Below, piece after piece: positions 32,601 to 40,188 of a DNA stretch of 64,000 nt; position 1 is the stretch's first letter; each line of letters starts with the position of its first letter. The notes below the pieces were generated by a model that made no database searches, was not told the origin of the DNA, and worked only from the letters and a program-made list of their open reading frames with translations. The translations under genes and the position numbers were made by a program. Origin of the DNA: Ahniella affigens (GTDB taxonomy: Bacteria; Pseudomonadota; Gammaproteobacteria; Xanthomonadales; Ahniellaceae); NCBI RefSeq assembly GCF_003015185.1, contig NZ_CP027860.1, positions 2,542,001-2,606,000 on the forward strand, read 5' to 3'.

Positions 32601-34041
32601 CAATCCTGCGTTCAATTATGTTCGTGAGGTGGACTACTGTTCGGGCGCGGCGATCGCGATCACGACCGACTTGTTCCGCATGCTCGGTTGCTTTGACCAG
32701 CGCTATGCACCCGCCTACTACGAGGACACCGATCTGGCGTTCAAGGTTCGCGAGCATGGCCAAAGAGTGATGTACCAACCAGGGTCGACGGTGATCCATT
32801 TCGAAGGCATCACGTCGGGCACCGACACCAGTAGCGGTACGAAGCGTTATCAGGTCATCAATCAGGCCAAGTTTCTCGAACGGTGGCAGTCGGTACTGCC
32901 CGCCCAGCCACAACCTGGCAGCGACATCGACGTTGCGAAAGAGCATCGGATCAAGGGCCGGATCCTGGTGATCGATGCGACCACACCTGAACCAGATAAG
33001 GATTCTGGTTCGGTGCGGCTCGTGAATCTGCTGAAGAGCATGGTCGAACTCGGTTACAAACCCACGTTCTTTGCCGAGAACCGCCTCTACCTCAACGGAT
33101 ACAGCGACGCCCTCGAGGCGTTGGGCGTCGAAGTGCTGCATGGCAACTGGCTTGACCCCATTACCTTGCTCCGGAGTCAGGGCAACCGCTTTCAGGCCAT
33201 TCTGGTCAGCCGCCATTATGTGCTACAGCCCTTGCTGAAGCTGATTCGCGAGTATGCGCCCCGCGCCCGCCTGATTTTTGACACGGTCGATTTGCACTAT
33301 CTGCGCGAGCGCCGGGCGGCCGAGCTGGAACAAAAGCCGGACATGCTGCGCGCTGCCGCGAGAACGCAGTTGGCTGAGCTCAGACTGATTCGCGCGAGCG
33401 ACATCACACTGGTCGTCAGCCCCGTCGAGAAAACGCTTCTGGCACAAGAAGTTCCAGAGGCCCGGGTCGAAGTGCTGTCCAACGTCCACGAGGTCGCCGG
33501 GCCTGGGCCCGCTTACGCAGAACGGCACGACCTGTACTTCGTGGGCGGCTTTCAGCATACGCCCAATGTCGACGCGGTCACGTGGTTCGTGCAGTCCATT
33601 TGGCCGCTGATCGTGCCGGAATTGCCCGGAGTACGTTTTCACATTGTCGGCAGCCGAATGCCCGACAGCATCCGCGCGCTGGCCAGCGAGACCGTCGAGG
33701 TCGCGGGCTTTGTACCCAGCATGGAGCCGTACCTGAACGGCTTTCGGTTGTCGGTCGCGCCACTCCGGTACGGTGCGGGCGTCAAGGGCAAGGTCAACCA
33801 GAGCATGGCTCATGGGCAACCCGTGGTTGCCACGACCATCGCCGCAGAGGGCATGAACCTCCAGCATGAACGGGACGTTCTGATTGCCGACGCGGCCGAG
33901 GCGTTTGCCCGCGCCGTGATTCGTCTGTATCGCGACGAAACCCTGTGGAAACAGTTGGCCGCCAACGGCCTGGCCAACATCGAGCGCCATTTTTCGACCG
34001 AAACCGCCAAGTTGACACTGAGAAATCTGCTGCCAACATAA
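29635..34041 (+). CDS. giant three-module glycosyltransferase
   Basis: A 1468-residue cytoplasmic protein. Residues 1-200 are unrecognised. The first glycosyltransferase module (about 220-590, GT4-like) opens HVLHGWGGGAEQFVLDFARA and contains ILGRINGGKG and a nucleotide-sugar segment PVSVAESFSFTLSELWSL. A coiled-coil linker (about 640-755) ends in the recurrent motif SVYQSTSWKLTRPMR. A GT2 module (about 845-1080) has IIIPVYNK, VVDDGSSDET, the FLNNDTVV metal-site block and the EDTDLAFK catalytic acid. A final GT4-like module (about 1110-1468) has FVGGFQHTPNVDA and PLRYGAGVKGKVNQSMAHG. Such enzymes build O-antigen-like or glycoprotein side chains. The start is GTG with a weak ribosome-binding site. 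No other glycan genes are nearby. Confidence 0.88.
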   Translation: MSPTRPLGIAVFGHAVPESLTRQLATGRFAGVPVKTLPFLPPDVVAAPLEIREHVRLLRADWPAHDILLLSAVAVFPDTALSRIDAARALLPECAVLSPLCTGLASLNPLAPGLVLSAEYAALDRLLAHIAPGEVLPVETFQTACSVWTPGAETAANPDCYALANCLIDEPRERWVGQCIPDDWRELPPENRLASLRARLKRHVNDGGLLATETRYPGHDDRPVYLHVLHGWGGGAEQFVLDFARARASEHHLLLRSHGDVGRKSYGEAISLALIERDQVRELGRWPLAPAIADTVLEHPAYRARLQQLVAAYGVGRILVSSLIGHSLDALRLNRPTLFISHDYYPFWPILHQNFDAPDVDDQAQSLRTALQQCQHPFAANTADYWLTLRNALVETLAEQSIKGVVPSASVARNLQRIAPTLPTPSLIEHGHSPFAESRAVTPHGGSSLRILILGRINGGKGEWLLKHVLPRVTKDHSVWLIGCGRPGMQYFGQRNVHVQLNYERSELPALLATVQPDLALMPVSVAESFSFTLSELWSLRIVPVASRMGSLAERIRDDQTGILFDPDADSLLQTINALEHDRQRLDRIRKNLATLRLRDLEAMRQDYDARFGAPCPIAIAAASFDASAPDLLQFVSEQYLRESAQRQHWQTQAAALAAESKRRAEWGFDLDRQVGQLTRARDQALATIVDKDRALADREHWVDELETERARLAELLQDEQRQLRDAHAGWSKEVDRLEAERSRFERELNSVYQSTSWKLTRPMRLLMSKARAWRSRLGYAIQRTLGNWRRLQGYWQRHGVSATLDRARQEFTSAEPKLQPILPAEPVAVAMTDLLFPAHDTAPDVSIIIPVYNKFAYTAACLASVQNVGATRSFEVIVVDDGSSDETEAQLRTVPGLRYHRNAQNLGFVGACNAGAERSRGTYLVFLNNDTVVCPGWLDALIDTFEKHERVGLVGAKLVYPDGRLQEAGGIIFADGSGWNYGRFGDPANPAFNYVREVDYCSGAAIAITTDLFRMLGCFDQRYAPAYYEDTDLAFKVREHGQRVMYQPGSTVIHFEGITSGTDTSSGTKRYQVINQAKFLERWQSVLPAQPQPGSDIDVAKEHRIKGRILVIDATTPEPDKDSGSVRLVNLLKSMVELGYKPTFFAENRLYLNGYSDALEALGVEVLHGNWLDPITLLRSQGNRFQAILVSRHYVLQPLLKLIREYAPRARLIFDTVDLHYLRERRAAELEQKPDMLRAAARTQLAELRLIRASDITLVVSPVEKTLLAQEVPEARVEVLSNVHEVAGPGPAYAERHDLYFVGGFQHTPNVDAVTWFVQSIWPLIVPELPGVRFHIVGSRMPDSIRALASETVEVAGFVPSMEPYLNGFRLSVAPLRYGAGVKGKVNQSMAHGQPVVATTIAAEGMNLQHERDVLIADAAEAFARAVIRLYRDETLWKQLAANGLANIERHFSTETAKLTLRNLLPT

Positions 34042-34206
34042 GCTTGGTATCAAGCCAGGAATCGGCGCCCATTCATGTTTGAGCCGCGGTCAACGTCCGC
34101 ACTGCTGCCTTCCCACTCGCGGGTCTCTGTGCTTGCTGGCCACGGCTGGTTCGCCTTTTGCCCATGTTGCCATTCTTCACCTGCGGTACCACGGCGCTTT
34201 CGCGTG

Positions 34207-34228
34207 GATTGTGGGTGCCGTCACAATC
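34207..34228 (+). promoter_or_regulatory. inverted repeat 34 bp upstream of the DUF1631 gene
   Basis: GATTGTG at 34207-34213 and CACAATC at 34222-34228 are perfect seven-base arms with an eight-base spacer. This suits a small operator or a short 5'-leader hairpin for the gene at 34263. The rest of the 34042-34262 gap shows nothing coding. Confidence 0.3.
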
Positions 34229-34262
34229 ACGACATCCGGTCCGCCGATAGCATGGCGGTGCG

Positions 34263-36590
34263 ATGATGGCCAACAGTCAGGACCCCGTGAACTCCGGCAA
34301 CATAGTTCCGTTCTCGCGTACCGCTACAGAAACGGAAGGCCTGCGTGAACGCTGCGCTGTTCGGGTTCTGGAAGCGATTCGCGAGACGCTCGACAAACTC
34401 TACTCGGACGCGCTCCAGGCGGGCGACGACGCCCTGTTTGATCGGGCCGAAAAAGCCTTCAACTCGTCTCAGCAAGCTGACTTCTTCGATACCATGCGGC
34501 GGCTGCGGCTCGCCAAACCGGATCTGGCTGGGCGGGCGCTGAGTGCATGCAAGCAAGAGATCGAACTCTGCTTTCGCGTGGGTCGGGCGGCTAGCAAGGC
34601 TTACGCTGCAAAGACCAGTCTGGATGAACTGGCGCTCGTCGACGCCGACACCATTGAGTCCGATATTGCCATCACGACCGCTGCCACCCGTGCCCGCTCC
34701 AAGTTTTCTCGCGAGTGGCAGCAGTTGGAACTGCGTATCGACGGAATCTTCTCGGGTCAGCCCGAGACCGACACCGCTGGTCGCCGTTTTGGACCAGAGG
34801 TCATCGCCGAAGCGTTCGGAAAAGCAGTCCAACAGTTCGAGTGTTCGATCGAAATCCGACTCACGCTGCTCAAGTTCATGGAGCGCGAGCTCGTTCAGCA
34901 TTCCGAAGCGTTGCTACAACTGACCCACCAAGCGCTCACCGATTGCGGCGTTGCCCAACCGGCTGCCTATGTTCCGACCTTTCGGCCGCTGCGCGGCCCA
35001 GCAGGTCCGGCAACACCGGGCGGGCTGTCGGCCAACCCAGGTTTGACTGGCGCCGGCGCAGTTGGCGGGATTCAACCACCAGGCGCCATGATGCCGCTCA
35101 GCGCCCAAGAGCTCGATCCGGCGCTCGGCCGCAGCATGCAAGAGTTCCTGAGTGGATTTTCGGCGTTGCCGGCCGGCGCGGTCGGCGGCGCGATGGTTGG
35201 TGGCGCAGGTGCGGCCTACCCTGAAGCCAACATTGGCGACGTGCTTCGCGCCCTGAGCAGTCTGGACCATAAGTTCAAGATGCTAGATCAGGCGATGCCG
35301 GTTGGCGGTGACGTGGCGTCCGCCCTGCGCGAACAACTGACTGTTGGCGCTGACGGCAGTGCGACCAAGTTGCGTCCGCTCGACGCTGGCGTGATCGACT
35401 TGATCTCGCTGATGTTTGAGTACGCGATCAACGACAAGCATCTGCCCCCGGTGCTGCAGGCCTCGCTCGCGCGCTTGCAGATTCCGTATCTGAAACTGGC
35501 GCTGATCGATCCGCAGTTCCTAGCGAAGCGCGAACACCCGGCCCGACGCTTGCTCGATGAACTAGCGCAGGCGGCGGTTGGTTGGACCGAACAGAACGAT
35601 AAAGGATTGCGCCAGCATATCGATGGGATCGTTCATCACCTGGTGGACGGCTTCAAGGACGATACGAGCGTCTTCGAAAAACAGCGCGCCTTATTGGCTG
35701 AGTTTACGAAGAAGGATGTCGCGCGCACCGAGATCGCCGAAAAGCGGGCGGTGCAAGCGGCTGATGGCAAGAGCAAGATGGAAGCTGCCCAGCGCGACGC
35801 TGCGGCCGTGATGAAGCAGAAGCTCGAAGGGTCGCTGTTGCCAAAGGCGCTGGGCAGCATGGTCCGTGAACGCTGGAGCAACTACATGGTGCTGACGTTG
35901 TTGCGCCATGGACAGGACTCCGGTGCGTGGTCTGAAGCCGTTCGGCTGCTCGAATTCATGGCGCGCTTTCCGCGCGGCGATGCCGGACTTGCCGATCGTG
36001 CCGAATGGCGCAAAGAACTGGAGCAATGCGAGCCGATCATGCGCAAGGGTCTGGCCGCCACGGGCGTTCACGATGCCGACATCGATGAAGTGCTGAACGG
36101 TTTGCAGGAGTTGGTCTACTCGTCCGACCGCAAACCGGCGGCACCGGTCAATGTCGGCGATCTGGCCGCATCGGCGGCCATGCTTGGGATTGCAACGCCA
36201 ACGGTCGCCGCGCCAGAGCCCACGCCAGCCATTCTGGAGCCGGTCATCATCGACGTGCCGAACGCCGAGCCGCCGCCAAGTACCGATTCACCATTGCAAA
36301 CCGAAATTGACGAAATTCATAAACTTGCGACGGGTACCTGGATCGAAATGCAGCTGAGCCCGGACAAGCGCGAACGCGTCAAGCTGCTCTGGGTGAGTGG
36401 CGATCGCCGCAACTATTTGTTCGTCAATGCGAACGGTATCAAGGTCGCCGACAAGAAGATGCTCGATCTCGCCGAAGATCTCAAGGCCAATCGCATCACG
36501 ATTCTGGACAAGAAACCGCTGGTCGAGCGTGCATTCGAAGCCGCGATGGCCAAGGTCCGCCTGTTCCGCGCTGAGGCCAAGAAGGGCTGA
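34263..36590 (+). CDS. DUF1631-family cytoplasmic protein
   Basis: A 775-residue protein without signal peptide or membrane segments, matching DUF1631 in length and layout (older annotations call such proteins thymidine phosphorylase, without support). The N-terminal part (about 20-225) is helical and charged. A Gly/Ala/Pro-rich linker (about 235-320) follows, then a conserved helical core (about 330-610) including LRPLDAGVIDLISLMFEYAI and LPPVLQASLARLQIPYLKLA. The C-terminal region (about 675-775, including RERVKLLWVSGDRRNYLFVN) has a beta-barrel outline reminiscent of PilZ-type domains but no RxxxR motif that I can see. Function unknown. The start is ATG at 34263 or 34266. It is a single gene, convergent with the beta-helix gene. 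Confidence 0.82.
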   Translation: MMANSQDPVNSGNIVPFSRTATETEGLRERCAVRVLEAIRETLDKLYSDALQAGDDALFDRAEKAFNSSQQADFFDTMRRLRLAKPDLAGRALSACKQEIELCFRVGRAASKAYAAKTSLDELALVDADTIESDIAITTAATRARSKFSREWQQLELRIDGIFSGQPETDTAGRRFGPEVIAEAFGKAVQQFECSIEIRLTLLKFMERELVQHSEALLQLTHQALTDCGVAQPAAYVPTFRPLRGPAGPATPGGLSANPGLTGAGAVGGIQPPGAMMPLSAQELDPALGRSMQEFLSGFSALPAGAVGGAMVGGAGAAYPEANIGDVLRALSSLDHKFKMLDQAMPVGGDVASALREQLTVGADGSATKLRPLDAGVIDLISLMFEYAINDKHLPPVLQASLARLQIPYLKLALIDPQFLAKREHPARRLLDELAQAAVGWTEQNDKGLRQHIDGIVHHLVDGFKDDTSVFEKQRALLAEFTKKDVARTEIAEKRAVQAADGKSKMEAAQRDAAAVMKQKLEGSLLPKALGSMVRERWSNYMVLTLLRHGQDSGAWSEAVRLLEFMARFPRGDAGLADRAEWRKELEQCEPIMRKGLAATGVHDADIDEVLNGLQELVYSSDRKPAAPVNVGDLAASAAMLGIATPTVAAPEPTPAILEPVIIDVPNAEPPPSTDSPLQTEIDEIHKLATGTWIEMQLSPDKRERVKLLWVSGDRRNYLFVNANGIKVADKKMLDLAEDLKANRITILDKKPLVERAFEAAMAKVRLFRAEAKKG

Positions 36591-36622
36591 TACCAACGGG
36601 CGGCCGTCGCGGGGTTTTGCCC

Positions 36623-38089
36623 TCACGGCCCTTCGAAACTGTTGCCAAAGAGCGCATCGTCGACGAATTCGATGGCGCCGAGGTCGCAGCGTTCGACACC
36701 ATCCTGATCTCCGTCCTGAGGCCGGCGCGTGGTCCATTGATCAACCACCAGATTGGTGTCCTGAGTACCGAGGCAGCCCGCTGGATCACCCGCATCGATG
36801 GCTGGACTGGTTGGAGTCGGCGCAGCGGCTGATGTTCCCTGATTGTCACTGATCGCAGCCAATAGCGGGTCGGCGCTGAAATCGTGCGTGCCGAGCACAC
36901 AGCCGCTATTGCTTTGAACAAGGTTGTACTGGCTGTCAGTCAACGTACCGCTGCAATCATCCGCCACCGTGCCATGATGATTGCCGGCCAGAATACTGTT
37001 CAGCACGCGCGCGCTGCTACCGTTGAGTTGCGCGCCGCCCGCTGTGCCACTGGCATTCGCGTCGGCGTCGGCCAGGTTCGCGTGGATGGTGACATTGCGC
37101 AGCACCACATCACCCGTTTGTACTTGCAAGCCACCGCCGCTGCCATTCGCGCGGTTTCCGAGCACGCTGGTGTTGACCAACTCCAGGTTGCCGCTCAGCA
37201 CGCGAATGCCGCCACCTTGCTGGCTGGCCAAATTGTCTCGAACGGAGCTGGCGTTGATGAATGCCTCGCCCGACGATTGGAGGATACCCGCCCCATTCGT
37301 CGCGATATTGCCCCGTACATCGGTCGTCGACATTTGCAACAGCACACTAGTCGCCAGTCCGCCGCCTAAGCTTTGAATACCAATCGCACGGTTGTTTTCA
37401 ACCCGGGCGCCGTTCAAGCTCAGCGCAGTGAGCGAATAGATGCCGCCGCCCGTTGCACCAACCTGGTTGCTTGCGCCGACGCGGTTGTCGGCAATCACCG
37501 ACACACTCAGCGCCAGCGCACCACTGTTGTACACACCGCCGCCCAGGCGAATGGGGCCGGCGTCGCTACCATTGAATTCGATCCGGCAGCCTTGCACGGC
37601 CAAGGTTCCGGCATTCGCAATGCCACCGCCGGTATCGACGCCGGCACCGCCACGAATCGACATCGCAGAGATCGTGGCATTGACGCCGCTCGCGACGTGG
37701 AACACGCGGTCCAAGCCGGCCGCATCAATAATGGTCTGATCCGGCCCCGCGCCAGTCAGCAGCAAATTGGCCAGCACATCGAGATCGCCGCTGAGCGATT
37801 GATCGTCGTTTCGTCCGGCGATGCTGAGCACATACTGTCCAGCGGGAACTTGTATGGTGTCGACCGAAGGCACGGCATTCGCTTCGATGATTGCGGCACG
37901 CAGCGTGCATGAGCCGGCCGCTGTTTGGCACACCCCGTCGCCCGGCGTTTGGTCAATCGCGTCGCTGGTGCTGTCCACCTGGAAACTCGCAGCATGGCCA
38001 CGCCCGGCCAATGCCAGCCAACCAACACTGACCAGCAACCAGAACGCCGAGCCACCGAACCCCCAGCCACCCACACCAGACTTCCCCAT
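36623..38089 (-). CDS. secreted CSLREA/choice-of-anchor-Q beta-helix protein
   Basis: A 488-residue exported protein. Signal peptide at residues 1-34 (MGKSGVGGWGFGGSAFWLLV start). A CSLREA-type domain follows (FQVDSTSDAIDQTPGDGVCQ; CTLRAAIIEANA). A right-handed parallel beta-helix extends over about 120-400, made of repeating GGGI, GGGV and NSSV-like turns. The C-terminal choice-of-anchor-Q region has SPAIDAGDPAGC and RCDLGAIEFVDD. The last residues, LFGNSFEGP, resemble a recurring C-terminal motif of Xanthomonadales secreted proteins. The ATG at 38089 has GGAGG six bases upstream. It probably acts outside the cell as an adhesin-like or structural protein. Convergent with DUF1631, divergent from an IPTL-signal protein gene. 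Confidence 0.85.
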   Translation of the reverse strand: MGKSGVGGWGFGGSAFWLLVSVGWLALAGRGHAASFQVDSTSDAIDQTPGDGVCQTAAGSCTLRAAIIEANAVPSVDTIQVPAGQYVLSIAGRNDDQSLSGDLDVLANLLLTGAGPDQTIIDAAGLDRVFHVASGVNATISAMSIRGGAGVDTGGGIANAGTLAVQGCRIEFNGSDAGPIRLGGGVYNSGALALSVSVIADNRVGASNQVGATGGGIYSLTALSLNGARVENNRAIGIQSLGGGLATSVLLQMSTTDVRGNIATNGAGILQSSGEAFINASSVRDNLASQQGGGIRVLSGNLELVNTSVLGNRANGSGGGLQVQTGDVVLRNVTIHANLADADANASGTAGGAQLNGSSARVLNSILAGNHHGTVADDCSGTLTDSQYNLVQSNSGCVLGTHDFSADPLLAAISDNQGTSAAAPTPTSPAIDAGDPAGCLGTQDTNLVVDQWTTRRPQDGDQDGVERCDLGAIEFVDDALFGNSFEGP

Positions 38090-38300
38090 CGCACGCCTCC
38101 ATGACGAAACTGGAAGGCACGTTGGCAGCAAGGCGTGAGGCGCTTATTGCAGAACAAGGTGCAATTGTAAGCAGGTGTAATCGCGATCCGGCCAACGGCC
38201 ATCGCAGCGCCAGCAACCACTCAATTGAGGGGTGGGCGATCGGGCAGCGCAAAACCAGAATGCAAATCTTCCCGACCCCCTACTTCCCTTCGAGGCACCA

Positions 38301-39134
38301 ATGGCTGCGCGCAACGTTCGACTCACCAACCTCCTCGTCGCTACCCTGATCGGCCTTGCGGGCTCCGGTTCGGCGTTGGCGATCTTTCCGAATGGCGGTT
38401 TCGAGCAGGGTGATTTCAGTAGCTGGACGATCGGCGGTGGCAGCAACCAAGGGCTATTGGGCGCCACGCCGTTTACCAGCGCCAGCATTTCGATCACGCC
38501 AGGCGGGCCTGGTCCGACGGCATTGATTGGCACGCTGACCGACCCCAATGCGCCGACGCTGGTGCTGCCACGTCTCGGTTCCGTCACGGCGCAACTGAAC
38601 AATGCTGCGGGCGGTTCTCTGGTGACGACGCTGAAGCAGGTCGACACGGTGACCAGCGCCGACGTCGACAGCAGCGACGGATTGCCGCACATTCGCTTCT
38701 CGTTCGCGCCCGTGCTCGAAGATCCGAATCACACTCCGAATGAGCAGCCTTACTTCTATGTCGCCCTGCGCCGCGTTTCAGACAATAGCTTGTTGTTCGA
38801 ACAGTTTGCCTACTCCGGTCAGGCGGGCGTGAACTTCCTGACCGCGCCAACGGGCTGGAAATACCTGCCGTTTCAAGACGTCGATGTCTCGTTGCCGGCC
38901 AATGCCGTCGGCGAGCAGATCGAATTGACGGTCATTGCCGCAGACTGCTCACTCAGCGGCCACGGCGGCTACGTGTATGTCGATGGCTTTGGTTCGCAGG
39001 CATTGCCACCTGCTGGTGGCGGCCAGGGTAGCGGCGTGCCGCAGGAAGTCCCCAGTCTGAGCCCACTCGGGCTGCTTGGCCTGATTGCTGGCGTGCTCGG
39101 GCTGACTGCGATCCTGCGCCGCAAGGCCGCCTGA
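38301..39134 (+). CDS. exported protein with IPTL-type exosortase signal
   Basis: A 277-residue protein. Signal peptide MAARNVRLTNLLVATLIGLA, probably cleaved after SGSALA. The mature domain begins IFPNGGFEQGDFSSWTIGGG, a carbohydrate-binding-like jelly-roll opening seen in choice-of-anchor proteins. It contains two Cys-poor beta-sandwich halves and the late strand GGYVYVDGFGS. The C-terminus EVPSLSPLGLLGLIAGVLGL, followed by an Arg-Arg-Lys end, is an IPTL-CTERM-type sorting signal (VPSLSPLG for IPTLSEWG). It is therefore a likely substrate of the exosortase H encoded at 24.6-25.1 kb. The ATG at 38301 has GAGG five bases upstream. A 211-bp divergent promoter region separates it from the beta-helix gene. 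Confidence 0.8.
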   Translation: MAARNVRLTNLLVATLIGLAGSGSALAIFPNGGFEQGDFSSWTIGGGSNQGLLGATPFTSASISITPGGPGPTALIGTLTDPNAPTLVLPRLGSVTAQLNNAAGGSLVTTLKQVDTVTSADVDSSDGLPHIRFSFAPVLEDPNHTPNEQPYFYVALRRVSDNSLLFEQFAYSGQAGVNFLTAPTGWKYLPFQDVDVSLPANAVGEQIELTVIAADCSLSGHGGYVYVDGFGSQALPPAGGGQGSGVPQEVPSLSPLGLLGLIAGVLGLTAILRRKAA

Positions 39135-39157
39135 ACGCCCGGTCGGCACGTACCGAC

Positions 39158-39973
39158 TCAGAACAGGTGCCGTTGAATACCGAGCGTCTGCAGGATTTTG
39201 CTGGCGATTTCTTCGATCGACGTATGGGTCGTCGACAGCACCGGCAGACGCTCGCGCTTGAACAGCTTTTCCGCCTCCGTGACTTCATAGCGGCATTGAT
39301 CCAATGTCGCATAGCGACTGCCCGGTTTCCGCGACTCCCGCACCTGCCGAAGCCGCATCGGGTCAATCGTCAGCGCGAACAGACGCTGCCGTTGCGCGAG
39401 CAGTTTTGGCGGCAATACGCCCTTCTCCAGATCATCTGGCGTCAACGGGTAATTGCCCGCGCGAATGCCAAAGTGCAGCGCGAGATACAGGCAGGTTGGC
39501 GTCTTGCCGGAGCGCGACACACCAACCAGGATCACCTCGGCCTCGTTGAAGTTCGGATCAATGCCATCGTCATGCGAGAGTGCATAGTTGGTGGCATTGA
39601 TGCGCGACTCGTATTCCTGGAAGTTCACCAGACCATGGGCCTTGCCGACCCGGTTCTGGCGCTTCATGCCGAGCTCCTGCTCCAGGGGCGCAATGAATGG
39701 GGCGAACACATCGAGCATCAACGCACCACTCTCGGCGATGAGCCTGGACATTTCCGGATCCACGACGGTGTTGACCACGATGGGTCGGCAACCACAGGCC
39801 TCGCTTTCGTGCCGAACCCGGTCAGCTGCTTCACGGGCCTTATCCATCGAATCGACGAAGGGCAATCGCGTCGTTGTGAACTCGACGCCCTCAAACTGCG
39901 TCAAGACGCTGTGGCCAATCGTTTCGGCGGTAATGCCGGTACCGTCTGAGATATAGAAGACTGTGCGTTTCAT
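39158..39973 (-). CDS. ppsR: phosphoenolpyruvate synthase regulatory protein (kinase/pyrophosphorylase)
   Basis: A 271-residue bifunctional regulator that inactivates PEP synthase by ADP-dependent phosphorylation and reactivates it by Pi-dependent pyrophosphorylation. The N-terminus [20 protein letters not shown] and the P-loop [12 protein letters not shown] (about residue 150) are diagnostic of this family. The C-terminal block [14 protein letters not shown] is also typical. The ATG at 39973 fits family length and has AAGG nine bases upstream. It is divergently transcribed from ppsA across a 215-bp region, which supports the functional pairing. Confidence 0.95.
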   Translation of the reverse strand: MKRTVFYISDGTGITAETIGHSVLTQFEGVEFTTTRLPFVDSMDKAREAADRVRHESEACGCRPIVVNTVVDPEMSRLIAESGALMLDVFAPFIAPLEQELGMKRQNRVGKAHGLVNFQEYESRINATNYALSHDDGIDPNFNEAEVILVGVSRSGKTPTCLYLALHFGIRAGNYPLTPDDLEKGVLPPKLLAQRQRLFALTIDPMRLRQVRESRKPGSRYATLDQCRYEVTEAEKLFKRERLPVLSTTHTSIEEIASKILQTLGIQRHLF

Positions 39974-40188
39974 GGCCGCCAACCTTAGCAGCTTGGCCGC
40001 CCGCCCGGGACGCGATCATGACGCCTGGCATGTGGCTGAAACTGCGGCGGGCGGACGCGCAAGTATTTGATTATCGCGCCGCCATGAGGCAGGTTTCTGA
40101 CGATTTGGACTAAGCACCGGCATTTTGCTTGCTCGCTCCAGAACAAATCCGGATCATTCGCGGCCTTATGCCCTATCCGGAGTTGGCA

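Noticed and set aside
39167-39949. 260-codon open frame antisense to ppsR
   Set aside because: Fully inside the conserved regulator gene; composition of a mirror frame.
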